DNA of 64,000 nt, taken from contig JAHLKG010000020.1 in assembly GCA_025526995.1 (NCBI GenBank), positions 248,001 to 312,000 on the forward strand. Direction: 5' to 3'. Both the position numbers and the translations under genes were made by a program. Positions 32,178-45,626 of this stretch are shown here, in pieces; positions within the stretch are counted from its first letter, which is position 1; the number at the start of each line of letters is the position of its first letter. The notes beneath the pieces are model-generated. The model worked only from the letters and a program-made list of their open reading frames with translations. It was not told the origin of the DNA and made no database searches. Origin of the DNA: Powellomyces hirtus. Lineage: Eukaryota > Chytridiomycota > Chytridiomycetes > Spizellomycetales > Powellomycetaceae.

Positions 32178-35100
32178 ATGGAAGGTGACGCAAGTTTGGA
32201 GAAAGAAAAGAAGGAAAGCAGTACGGTAGAGGGGAAGTCAGGTCCGGGCGCAACGTTGGACAGAGGAGAGTCCTTTGTAGCGGCACTTTTGCGGGACGAG
32301 GTGCCGGTAATGGCCGCGTGTGAAGCTTGGGATGCACAACAGCAACGCTCATATCTTTCGCATATGTTTGTAGGACGATGGTGTTGGGTCCTCTTTTGAG
32401 AGTCTAAATGCCGCGACGTCAGAGCTTGCGGAAGCAGACGGTGGGTGGGCGATGTGCACAGACGTTCTCCTGCTGGTTGAGCTGACAACAAATACAGACC
32501 GGATATCCGCTTTCCAGGAGGATGTTCTGGTGAAGGAGGCGTTCGCCAAGGTGTGAATAGCATTGAAGCCTGGGGGAAAGTGGTCGAGATCGATAACATA
32601 TTCTGTGCAACAGGGAACAGACCTTCGGGGGTACGCGAAGCAAGTTGCGCGGGAGCTTGATGAAGTGGAGCAGAGCCACGTTCTCGCATGTATGTCGCTG
32701 AACTACGAGCAGCCTGTGGAAGGCTCTCTCTCACCCTATCAAACCAGATGTAAAGCAAGTTGGGCCATTCGTGGAGCTCCATCATCAAATACAGGCAAGC
32801 TCATGGAAGGAACTTCTATGAACTGTCCTTGCGCTAATGAAGATCGATTAGGCTTGCGATGACATCTTGCAAAAGATGGAGAACCTGATGAGTGGTTTCC
32901 AATCGGACCTCGGAACCATTAGTGGTGAGATTCAGGTTCTGCAGGAGCAATCGCAGTCCATGAACATTCGGCTGCGCAATCGCACTGTGAGCATCCATAT
33001 AATGCATCAGGATAGAAGTCTACGTGATCATTGACGCGGTTGATCTCGTCTTCAGGGCATGCAGCAAAGCCTGAATACCGTTTTGGAAGGGGTTGTCATC
33101 AGTCCTGACCTCATCAGGCAAGCACATAGTGTCATGTTTCCGCATTGCCTCTTCAGCCATTGATCAGTCACATTTTCAGGAAGATATGTGAAGGCGAGGT
33201 GAACGAGTTCTTCTTGCAACATCTGGCGGACCTGAACAAGAAAATGGCCTATGTGAAAAGCCAGCAAGGACAGCACGTCAAGGCCTTTAAGGACGTTGGC
33301 CCAGAGTTGGAGAGATTGCGACTTAGGGTATGATCGTTAAGATCCAGTCGTAGAGCGCCTGGTATTGCCGTGGGATTAAACACTTTACGTTTCAGGCTGC
33401 AGAGAAATCTAAAGATTATCTCATCAAAAGGATAGAGTCATTGAGAGCTCCGAACACAAACATCGCCATCATCCAGCAAAACATCTTCTTGAAATACAAA
33501 GAACTGTACTACTTTCTGGCGGAGCGATACAGTGACGTGGCATTGGAAGTACGAACCCTATACGTGCACACTGTCGGGAACTACTTCCTTTCTCAGTTCG
33601 ACAAGTACCTGAAGTCTTTGCACAAACTGCAGGTTCGTTCCGGAGCAACGTGGGCGCGATGCAATCAGTGACTGCTAACGTGTACGTTCTGATAGATGGT
33701 TATTGCTGACAAGTTTGACCTCATTGCCAACGAAGAAAGTGGCACGAAAAGAGGTAGGATGTGACTTTCCAAGGATCTCGCGGTGCCGTTATTCTGCTCA
33801 CATGGCTTGCACAATCAGTGCTGCAAGGGCTGCCTGGTTTGTTCGGCGCAAAGCCAGCGCTCAAAGATAAAACGAATGTCTTCACATTGGGCGACCGTTT
33901 GCATGTGACAACCACAGCAGACCCAGGGATCATCCTCACACACATCGCGGAAGAGCAAAATATGGTATATCATTGCTCCCCTTGTCTACTTCATGACAAC
34001 TACTAATGCGTAGACAATCATGACAGAAATTCCCGTTTGAAGCAATCTTCAAGAGCATATCGCGGCTACTGATGGACAACGCCTCCTCGGAGTACCTGTT
34101 TGCGATGGACTTTTTTTCGCCGCCTCGGGGACGAAATGCTCGGGTGCAGAAAGACGCGACATCGGGCGCAGCCACTTTCAACGAGGTGTTTGACCCGACT
34201 CTCAAAATAATTCAGGTATACAACGAAGTTCAATCAAGAGTCACTGGATGCATGAGGTTTGACGATTCCAATTTCAGGCATTTAACAAACAGTCAATAGA
34301 TGGGAGCTTTGACGCCGTTGGAATCCTCCTTTGTATCCGACTCAACAACCAAAATATTCGCATAATGCAGGCCAGACGAATACCATGTCTGGAAAGCTTC
34401 TCAAATGCCACCAATATGTTGCTCTGGCCAAAGTTCCAGGCCATCATGGATCTGCACATCGACAGTTTGAAAAAGGCGGTGCCGCGGACACTACTGCCCA
34501 GCAAGGACGTTCATCCGCATTATGTGCGTTCAGCCCTACAGTGACTCGGACCTCTCTCTTCAAATATTGACGTGGTCTCTTAGGTCACGAGAAGATACGC
34601 GGAATTTTCCGCTTCTATTCTCACCTTGAATCAAGGCTACGACGACGCTTTGCTAGCCAACAGGTTTGTTTATTTGATCAGGTGGCATTCTATCTGTATC
34701 ATGAAGCTTATCCTTTACTCTCATCATAGTCTCTTTCGACTGCGAACGGAAGTGGAGCATCTGCTGATGCGAATGTCTGGAGAGTTCCCAGATGCCAAAA
34801 GCCGACTGGTCTTCCTGATCAACAATTTTGATCTTGTAGTCTCAGTTCTCAGCGTAAGTCTAACACTCTTCGTGATGTCCTGCCGTGTCACTAACCGCAA
34901 ATATAGGAACACTCGGCTCCCTCATTTGACCAAGAGAAGGGCCATTTCAATGCAATTTTGGAGAGCAAAATTAATGAATATGTGGATGAGGAGCTGAAGC
35001 CCTTCTTCGCTTCATTAATGAGATTTGTTGTTTCTGCCGAAAATGACGCGAATGTCGTGAGCCTGCAAGAAGGTGAGGCCAGCAAGTCTTTATCTTGGTT

Positions 35101-35390
35101 GTGCTTCCGTCTTTGATCTAATCCCCGATCTCGTAGAAAATTTTGAGCGTGTCGCCACAGAGTTCAACCAGAATTGGAAATCCGCGCTGGGAAGCATCAA
35201 CCAGTCTGTGATGCAGTCGTTCGCAAACTTCCAGAACGGAGCGCGTATACTGCATCACGCACTGACCCAATTGTTGTTGTATTACAAGCGGTTTTTCACT
35301 TTGTGGGAAAAACGTTACATCAACAAAAAGCCGAGGGTGCAACCGGTGGGCCTGCAGAGCGTCATGGTGGAGATCAAAAAGTTCCGGTAA
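32178..35390 (+). CDS. VPS52: VPS52, subunit of the GARP/EARP tethering complex
   Basis: GARP tethers endosome-derived vesicles at the trans-Golgi network. The gene has about a dozen exons. Recognisable segments in order: an N-terminal acidic region, a coiled coil (DDILQKMENLMSGFQSDLGT, GEIQVLQEQSQSMNIRLRNR), then VISPDLIRKICEGEVNEFFL, KDYLIKRIESLRAPNTNIAI, VGNYFLSQFDKYLKSLHKLQ, LPGLFGAKPALKDKTNVFTL, LGDRLHVTTT, SISRLLMDNASSEYLFAMDF, EVEHLLMRMSGEFPDAKSRL, FLINNFDLVVSVL and a C-terminal helical exon ending VMVEIKKFR. These are the conserved blocks of Vps52/SAC2. Several ORFs on the minus strand here are shadows. The start at 32178 is chosen for the first in-frame ATG after the ARL2 promoter; 5' exon junctions are approximate. 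Confidence 0.93.
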
Positions 35391-35738
35391 CGCCCCGTCC
35401 TGAGGATATTGGCCAACTCTGCCAACTGCTGCTAATCCGTTGCGCATGCATAGGTCAAGCTTCCAATAATTCATAATCTCCAAAACGTCCCCGCCCATAA
35501 TCCATGCCTTCCAGAACACTCCCGAAATGTGTAACGAATGTAGCTAATATTATCGAGCCGACTGTATAGACTGATGCTGCAATCGGTTGCCTTTCGAGGC
35601 AATACAATTTTGGCTACCGTTTGATGGAATGTTCCTTCATGGGTGTCCGCTGTGCTTTGCGCCATATTTCCATTTCAATATATTGATCAACCATAGGAGA
35701 GCGAGAGGGGGGATGGTGCTCCAATGCGGAGAAGCTAC
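35391..35738. other. convergent 3' region, VPS52 and cofilin
   Basis: About 350 bases between the two stop codons. It is AT-richer than the flanking genes and without coding signal; it should hold both 3' UTRs. Confidence 0.5.
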
Positions 35739-36679
35739 TTAAGAGGTCATTCGGGTAACCTGCAAAACCGCTTTAACTTACACTTTGGTAGATCGTACAA
35801 ACGAAATAACGAGGCCTACCTTGTCCAGAACAGTCTCGTAGCTGACCTCGGACAGATCCGTGCACTGAATTTCGGTGTAGATGCCGTCAAGCTTCTTCCT
35901 CAAGGCATCCTTGGAGGCGGCGTACAACATCTTCTGCTTGATCTTCGATGTGTCAGGAGACCTGTATTTTCCAATTTTCCCATTTTAGTACCAACACCCG
36001 GTGCAAAAGGAATGTACGATTTTCGCGCAACGAACCACACGTAGAACAGGATCTTGTTCCTGATACCCTCTCCAGCGGTGTCGTACTGGAAGTCATACAC
36101 GCAGTATCGGCATTGGTCGGCGGGCAGCGCTGACACAAAGTTGTCGTAGTCTGCTGACTCGACAGTCTTCTCCACCAGAATTTCTGTGTTGGCGTCGTTC
36201 ATCTTATAGATGATGTATCGGTACTTCTTCTTCAGCTTCAGGTCCTGGAAAGCCTCCACGGCGCTATCTTGAACTCCTACTCCACTGGACTAATAGGCGG
36301 GCAAAAATTGAAGAACAAAAGAACAATGGGGAGATTTCGTTAGCCTTGATTTCCAAAAGGCACGCAATATTGTCCGTAGGCCCATCTGCGGTCATCTGCA
36401 TCATGGTCATCTGCATCGTCGTCGTCATCACGCGACGGGCATTGCGAATACGCCGACGTCCTCCCGAAACAAGACACGCTTGCCAACATTCTTCGCTCCC
36501 AGCATACAACGTCCCGTCTCCCGATGGATGGATGGATTCATCACTCAATTTCGATGGATGACTTTGTCGACATTTCGCCCATCGTCTCGCCTCCGTGATG
36601 ACGCGATGACCAAGATGACGCCCAACGTGAAATCCCACTGGCATCACACAGTCCCAACCGCTCCAGCGTCAATTACCAT
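35739..36679 (-). CDS. COF1: cofilin/ADF actin-depolymerising factor
   Basis: Cofilin severs and depolymerises actin filaments. The main exon (about 36291-35983) opens [20 protein letters not shown], where Ser near the N-terminus is the family's regulatory phospho-site, and continues [24 protein letters not shown] and RNKILFYV. An intron separates it from [20 protein letters not shown] (actin-binding long helix) and [19 protein letters not shown] last mini-exon adds VTRMTS and the stop at 35739. The initiating Met must lie in an upstream exon because the main exon begins after a TTAG acceptor. ATG at 36679 followed at once by GTAATT is a candidate and gives a 380-base first intron, longer than others here. 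About 140 residues in total. The gene is certain, the first exon uncertain. Confidence 0.9.
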
Positions 36680-37041
36680 GTTGTGCGGGGTTTGCTGGGG
36701 TTAATGGAATACGGCGATATGCTCGAGGGTGTTATAAGGACTGTGAGAGTGAGCTTTGGCAGGGGTTATTACTATTACGGGTTTGACACTGCTTGGCGGG
36801 CCGCTCGCTGGGCTCGGCCTGTTACCGTTGCCTCGGAATTATCAGCCGCCGGTGCGCCCCTTGCTGGCTTGACATGCTTGGGTCATCACGTAACGCGTTC
36901 ATCTGATGACTCAGCGAAAGCCCGCTTCAATACATAATGCGCATTCGTATCTTTTGAGTCTGGCATATTCTTCGTGAATACAGTAGCAACGTCAAACAAA
37001 AACTCCTTTTCAAACTGTTGAAAAAGACATCTGAAAATAAT
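36680..37041. promoter_or_regulatory. divergent promoter region, cofilin and TPPP
   Basis: About 360 bases between the candidate cofilin ATG and the TPPP start codon. It contains no supported ORF. If the cofilin first exon lies elsewhere, the limits shift. Confidence 0.4.
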
Positions 37042-38479
37042 ATGGGCACCATGGAAGATCTACGTGAAATCTACGAGGCTTTCTGCGCCTTTGGGTCCAA
37101 CCGCAACCTGGCCACTTCTACCGACGTCTCCGGACCCACCATGGATGGTATGAACTGCGATTGTTTACGCACGAAAACTCGCACGCCTCACACACCATTT
37201 CATTTGTGTAGGCGCCAAATTTGCCAAATTTGCTCGTGATAACAAATTGATCGATAACAAAAAAGTGACCAGTACCGACGTCGATATCATCTTCAACAAG
37301 GTTGGTTGGACACGGGTTAACAACTGTATGTAAGTGACAAGAAATCTCAAATTCTATCGTATGAAGGTGAAGCCCAAGGGCGCCCGCAAGCTGGACTGGA
37401 ACACCTTCTTGGAAGGTCTGACTCAAATCGCCGAGAAGAAAAACTCTGGCAAACAAGGTCGCGAGGCTTTGGACTCTCTTATCGGGCTCATTATCAAGAA
37501 GGGAGGTGGTCCAATTGCCACTGGAACGGTAAGCATAGCTCAGCAGAATCCGTCTTGACTGTTCTGGCACCACTATACTTACCTAACAATCAACAATCTA
37601 GGCTCCCAAATCTGATGCTATCGTTGATCGTCTAACCGACACGTCAAAGTATACCGGCACGCACAAGCTACGCTTTGATGAAGGTACAAGGAAGACGAGA
37701 TGTGTATTGTGAGCTCAATTGGACTGAGCCGTGTCATTTTCTTTGTGTTATAGCTGGACAGGGACGGGGCGCCGCTGGCAGAGGTAGGCAGAGCGTAATG
37801 ACGATTTCACAATGATGCTGACTTGGTGACTTTCCATATATCAGATCGCCCCTCCGCCACCTCAGACCTGTCAAAAATCACCAACAGGGAGGAGACATCG
37901 CTTCGTGGACTGCCAGTCTCCATCGACCCCAACGAGAAGAGCTCGCCTGCCAAAAGGCAGCACTCTAACGTCGTGACTGCAAGCTCCGAGAGATTAGGTG
38001 CGTTGCGAATAGGCCACCAAACCCTGCCATTTGTACGACAACTGATGGACAACGCAGATAACGCAGCTAGTCAGCCAAAATCCTCCAAGCTGGGATCGAA
38101 TTCTAACCTGGCAGGAAAACCCAAGCCTCCCAGCGCCAGCGCACAGTCATATGGAACGGTACGACCATGTTTGTTGTTGGACAACTTTGACACAGTGCTG
38201 AATACCAGTCATTCCCGTGTTTGTAGAACAACTCCAAGGCTGGTGGGTCGGTGTTCGACAGGCTGACTGACTCTAGCGGGGTATGTTCATGACTCCATTT
38301 GATCCTGTTACCCCTCATTCTAACTCTACTGACAGTACACGGGAGCGCACAAGCAACGCTTCAACGCGGACGGAACAGGCAAGGGATTAGCTGGTCGCGA
38401 CGCTCCTGCAAAGGGCAACTCCCCAGGAAAATACCGTGGGGGAGACGTCAAGGACCTTTCTCAAATTCTCAGGAACTAA
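37042..38479 (+). CDS. TPPP: TPPP/p25-alpha tubulin polymerisation-promoting protein, with two C-terminal motifs
   Basis: p25alpha proteins bind and bundle microtubules and are found mainly in flagellated lineages. The first exons encode the core (MEDLREIYEAFCAFGSNRN, TKFAKFARDNKLID-like block, VTSTDVDIIFNKVKPKGARK, LDWNTFLEGLTQIAEKK). Next comes the usual C-terminal signature DRLTDTSKYTGTHKLRFDE with a Gly-rich GQGRGAAGR. Uniquely here, a Ser/Asn/Lys-rich linker of about 120 residues is followed by a second copy, VFDRLTDSSGYTGAHKQRFN with GTGKGLAGRD. The protein ends VKDLSQILRN. About eight short exons. The ATG at 37042 gives MGTMEDL; a second ATG at 37051 is also possible. Assignment is firm from both the core and the duplicated signature. 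Confidence 0.93.
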
Positions 38480-38998
38480 GAAGTACTGGCACAAACAAAC
38501 GCCTGAATTTGATTGATAGTGACATGTCATTTTCAAAGTTGTGCTGTGGTTGTTAAAACGTTTATTCGATGCGGACAGCTCATATGGTTGAACCACATGG
38601 AGAATGCTTCTCGTCAATGGTGTTGGTAGCGTTCTGGTTATTCTGAGGTTTGAAAAATGGTTGACCACCGAGGGTGGCGATTGTGGTCTTCTGAAAGAGA
38701 AAGCAGTGAGGACCAGCTCTAACTTTATTGTTACCGGCAAAAGCGTCGCTGACTTGGTGGTCCGAGAAAGATCAAGTGAATTCCGCTTGGAAGTGTAGCT
38801 AGGCGGTGGATGCCGGTGTTGGCCGACCGCTACTGATTTTCGAATGGTCAGCTCTGCTGTTAACAGCAGATTTCTTCAAATGCCGGTTGGTATGCACTGC
38901 AATGAAGCAGTCTGCTGGCCGTATGCGCCAATATATGGGCGTGGACGGCGCAAGCTCGAGGGTCCGGAGGACGGTGGTCGCGGCGTTTTATCAACTCG
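38480..38998. other. convergent intergenic region
   Basis: About 520 bases between the TPPP stop and the stop of the minus-strand helical protein. Short ORFs only, none with family resemblance. Probably 3' UTRs. Confidence 0.45.
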
Positions 38999-40477
38999 TC
39001 AATCGCTTGTTGTTATTGGCCACATGATTTTAATACAATCTTTCAGAGAGCCGGAGACGATGGAAGGCACCGTGTTTTTGGGTATTCGCTCAGCAAATGC
39101 TATGGCCGCTTCCCGAATGGCATCGATTTCTGCTGCGGTTTCAACCTCAATGGATCCCAACAAGACCTGGACCAGCCGCACCACCGTTTCCCAGTTGCAT
39201 CTTTCTATGGAAGTCACAGTAAAGTACCGAAGGATGGGCATAAGTGGTACGGCAGATGAAGCAGAGCGCACAGGAGATTGTGAGATGTGCGAGCTTGACC
39301 TCCTGTTGATGATACACAGGGTGTCAAGCAGCCGTTCGCAGATAGCCAATCTTAAAGAGTCAGATGGAATATGCTGTATAATTTCATATCGTTAGCCGCT
39401 TATCTTCGAACGTGGAATCTCTTGCGACATGGTACATACCTCAAGTAAGACAAGCAATTCATCAGCGTCAAGCTCCTTCAGAACTGATATAAGTTCACGC
39501 AAAAAGTTCGTAAGATCCGTGTGCCCCGTCATTGCTAGCAGTGATATCTACAACGAGAGTTTAATTCCATGACTCCCAGTCAGTCATGCCCAGGAGCTCC
39601 TACCTCATGTATCAGGTGTGCCACTAGTGAAGTCGTACTACTATCAACCAGCGGCGAGTCTAGTATTTCGGAAATGACATCGAGAGGAACTCGGTAGTTA
39701 ACCTTGCGATACCGTCCTAATGAGATGGCCAGTATAGACGTTTTCGCTGAACCTGGCTCGATCCAACGAGTTAGCCCGTTCACTTCGAGGCCTCAAGACT
39801 AGACTTCGCAGAATACCTTTCTGGTAGCTGGTTGCCAAATCAAGACCAATCAATTCGACGAGAAAGCTGATGACAGGTCTCGCGAGGGGACGCTGAACTT
39901 GAGAGTGGGCTTCGTCATCCGACTTGTTCCAAAATCCCCACGCATCGCGGATCATTTCCCACAGGCGCGCAGGTGAATCCACATCCGTTTGAATAAAGAT
40001 AGGACGGAACGGCTCGCTTCCATGCAAGTACAGGACTCGGTGAAGAAGTGCAAGAGCCTGGACGCCAGTCTCCCACGGCAAGGTTCGATCGGAGACACAA
40101 ATAGATAGCACTTTCGAAAGTTGCGAACTATAAGCAAAGATCGTGAGCCAATCTTTGGAAATAGGTCGAACTGAAGCACTGCATATTCACCTTGGAGGGT
40201 AGTTACGCTCAGTGATGAAGGCCTCGAGAGTATGCAAGGCAGATCCGTCTGAACAAGGTCCAACAAATGAGTTTATTAAGAATCCTATCCCAGCTTCTAT
40301 GAAAAGCTTCTTCATACATTGCTTGTCATCTAGCACATCGTCTATCATGTCGGAATACGTCGCAGGAAATGGCCTTCCTCCCACCTTCCCACCTTCACCC
40401 ACAGACACTTTCTTGCTTCTTAGCGCAAGAATGCCCTCGGCCTCCGTCTTGGCTGGCCATTCAGCTGGCATCCCCAT
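38999..40477 (-). CDS. hypothetical alpha-helical protein, possible ARM/HEAT-like fold
   Basis: Not recognised. Several exons on the minus strand are joined by short introns: a first exon from 40477 (MGMPAEWPAKTEAEGILALR, then DDKQCMKKLFIEAGIGFLIN), a second with LSICVSDRTLPWETGVQALA and PVISFLVELIGLDLATSYQK, then small exons (LDVISEILDSPLVDSSTTSL, DLTNFLRELISVLKELDADE) and a last exon (HIPSDSLRLAICERLLDTLC, RLVQVLLGSIEVETAAEIDA) ending at 38999. The sequence is almost entirely amphipathic helix with Leu/Ile spacing typical of ARM or HEAT repeats. No catalytic motif, signal or membrane segment is seen. About 400 residues. Head-to-head with katanin p60 (282 bases apart). Confidence 0.65.
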
Positions 40478-40759
40478 GGAGCTCGAATAACTGCTTTATG
40501 ATTTTGATAGTTCCGGTCGAGCTTCGCAAACGCCGTGGGTGAAGTACGATTCCGGTTAGGCTTTTCGGACTGAACGTCGAAAGGAGGAGGGTTTAAGCCG
40601 CGTCCCCGCGTGCGACGAGGCTTGGCTGCCCGTCAGCATTGCACCGACCAAATACTCGTCGCATTCTGTCAATCGTTGTTTTTCACAACTACACATACAA
40701 TCCCTCTTCGAAATAACCGCGCAACTAGTTTGTCTAACGAGCTCTGAAACATTGCCACC

Positions 40760-43208
<2,449 letters not shown>

Positions 43209-43339
43209 ATTTTGATTTCTCAATGCAACTTCAAACGAAATCGTGCAGACTCATCCTCTCAGAATCAGACACTTGAACCAAGCCTCACATGAGGCTATAA
43301 AAGAGACCAATGAACGACTGCAGATGTGCAAACAGTCTC

Positions 43340-44212
43340 TCAGTCCCATATTCCCTTCCCGGCAAAACCACCGCTGCTGGAAGAATCGGGTGCGGCGGCA
43401 GCGCCATTTTTGGCCATTGCTTTCTCCCTCATGTGCTGCTTGTCACGTTCGGCTTCCTTTGACACCCAATTCTTCTCCTGTTCCTTTCTATACGTCCGCA
43501 GTCTTTGCTGTTGCTCATCAACATACGCCTGCTTCGCAGCTTTGACGCGTTCCGCCTTCCGAAGGTTTTCGCGTTGCTTCTTTGTAAGTGTTTGCGGATC
43601 GGCTTGGGAAGGTGGTGGAGGCGCGGATGCCGTAGAGCCTATTATGCTGATAGATCGCGGCTTGGCTGGTTTTTTGGCCACCTCGACCATCTGCCAACCA
43701 TCATCTGCCTCTCTTAAATCTGTCGCCGATAGATCATCCGGCCCTTTAAGCCTCAGTACACGCGACATTGGTCCTCCGTCTTCATCGTCGGTGTCCATAT
43801 CTGGGTTTATTGCTACGAAAGGAGGAGATGCAGGAACAGGTGTCCTTGCAGGTGTCGAAGCGCGGGCTGGCGAGTCCTGAGGCGCATTCAGTGCGTTTTG
43901 TGTAGCGGTGACCGGTTCGGCGGTCCTTGCTGCGTCGGTCTTGGTTATCACATTTCGGTCGCCAGTGCCATCTTTCCGCACATTTTCCTTCTCGTCCTCC
44001 GTTTTCCCAGTAGTAGCGCCAGCGCTCTTTTTGTTCTTCTTTCCCTTTCGTTTTTTCGGAGCTGAAATCGAAGTACTGGGTTGATCAGTCATTGCATTGG
44101 GCGCGTCTCCGGACTTTGGTTTCCCGTGCGGCCCTCCGTCCTCTCCTGGTGGAGCAGTCACCCAGAAAAAGGCAACTATGGCGGTTACGATGACCGCAAT
44201 GATGAGGTTCAT
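43340..44212 (-). CDS. single-pass membrane protein with basic coiled-coil C-terminus
   Basis: Intronless, 290 residues from the chosen Met at 44212. It begins MNLIIAVIVTAIVAFFWVT, a signal anchor with a very short N-terminal side. A Pro/Ser/Lys-rich disordered region follows, with a basic block KKRKGKKNKKSAG, then an acidic patch and DDGWQMVEVAKK. The C-terminal half has a Lys/Arg/Gln-rich coiled coil (LTKKQRENLRKAERVKAAKQ, RLRTYRKEQEKNWVSKEAER) and a Ser/Gly end. The layout (N-terminal anchor, basic cytosolic coiled coil) suggests an ER or nuclear-envelope protein that may bind RNA or ribosomes, but this is inference. The ORF extends upstream to 44374; the later Met is preferred because it starts the anchor. 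Convergent with katanin. Confidence 0.7.
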   Translation of the reverse strand: MNLIIAVIVTAIVAFFWVTAPPGEDGGPHGKPKSGDAPNAMTDQPSTSISAPKKRKGKKNKKSAGATTGKTEDEKENVRKDGTGDRNVITKTDAARTAEPVTATQNALNAPQDSPARASTPARTPVPASPPFVAINPDMDTDDEDGGPMSRVLRLKGPDDLSATDLREADDGWQMVEVAKKPAKPRSISIIGSTASAPPPPSQADPQTLTKKQRENLRKAERVKAAKQAYVDEQQQRLRTYRKEQEKNWVSKEAERDKQHMREKAMAKNGAAAAPDSSSSGGFAGKGIWD

Positions 44213-45626
44213 TCCTACGCTGCGTGTAATGATGATTGAAGGGGGCTCGGTGTTTGAGTGAATGAAGGCGATCCTCTGGGGTCTGCAGTAGGTTTTTGTC
44301 AATGCCAAATGTTTTAGGAGGGGGATCTTGCAAAAGCGCGAGGAAAGTATTACAGAGTATTGGTAAGAAGACATGAGGCCTCTCTGGTACCTGCTGACCG
44401 CTGCTGACCAATTGCATGGTTAATGAGGGACACGTGACACACTCGCGGCCCGCAGCACTTCCATTCATCCCATTTCTGGCGGGCGTGCAAACCTGAAGAA
44501 AGAGTTTTAATCGTCTGCTGGCTGGTGCATGTGTTAGAATCATGTCCCATATGCTGAATGGCAGAACTCAAATCGCTGAGGTTGATGGTAGCGCAGCGAA
44601 CCTGCTCGGAAACTTGGGTGTCGGTGCCAATTGGAATATCGGCCAACGTCCGTCCAGTGGCAGATGGCGACTTCCGTGTCCGTTCCGTCAAAACGATCCG
44701 CTAGTTGAAGGAATTCTGCAAGAAAAGTTATTGCCATGGGAAACATCGTCGGTACTGGCAGACATTTGATGGAGTCCATCTTTTCCTATCGTCACCCCTC
44801 TCGTACTGTGAAATGGCGATCCAACTTTGAATAAACGCGGAGAGTGGCTTGGCGAGAGTGGCTCCGGGCCCTCCGGTTGCTAAGCCCCACGATTGTGACG
44901 AACGCGATTACTCGGAAGGCTGCATCCGTTCTTCTGCTTCTTGCATATTTTTTTTTGTTCTGGGGTTTCCTATTGCCAATTCCGCTGGGGGCTCAAGGGA
45001 TACGAGCATGCATTGGGAGTCTCAGCAAAAGTCTGGACGCAGAAAGCAAGCGATTATCTACTCCACTGCATTTTCTTTCTTGTTCATCTGGAACGGAATG
45101 GTAGATGGATGGGCAAAGGCGGCAAGCACTACATGTCTCTCCCAGCACATTGAGAGACACCGTTAAACAAGGCAATGCCAGGCCTGCCTTTGTCGGCCCA
45201 CATCTCGACATTCGAAGCGAGCCATACGATCATTATGCTCCTATCGCTCGATCTGAGACTGTGCTTTTGCTCATCCATGACCACAGGTTCCCGCCGCAGT
45301 CGTGACAGGAAATCATACATCAAGCTCAAGGGGCAAGATCTTACATTCAAGGGAAGATTCCTTGACTGGACTACGACCGTCATCAAGCGAGACACCACTT
45401 ATGTAGACGTCATAGGTTAGACAGGATAAATAAAGATGTTAGACTTTCCAACCACTTTGACTGAGCGCCCCATGCAATTGACTGAACATCAGGTGTGCTG
45501 AGGGCGGACGAACATCTATACTTCACTTGGGAGTACTCTTTGCGACGCGTCGCGTACGCGTCGATTGTAACGATGGGCGAATGACAGGCCTTCGAGATTT
45601 CCCCAGCTGCAAAATGAACAGAAGCA
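44213..45626. other. 1.4 kb region between membrane-protein and KIF6 genes
   Basis: This region contains the promoters of two divergent genes. Two weak candidates were noted. A minus-strand ORF at 44350-44691 has ATINLSDLSSAIQHMGHDS. A plus-strand ORF ending at 45420 has SYIKLKGQDLTFKGRFLDW. Neither has a recognised family or clear splice partner. Confidence 0.4.

Noticed and set aside
32171..32788. 205-codon minus-strand ORF near ARL2
   Set aside because: Antisense to VPS52 exons and introns, with random-looking composition.
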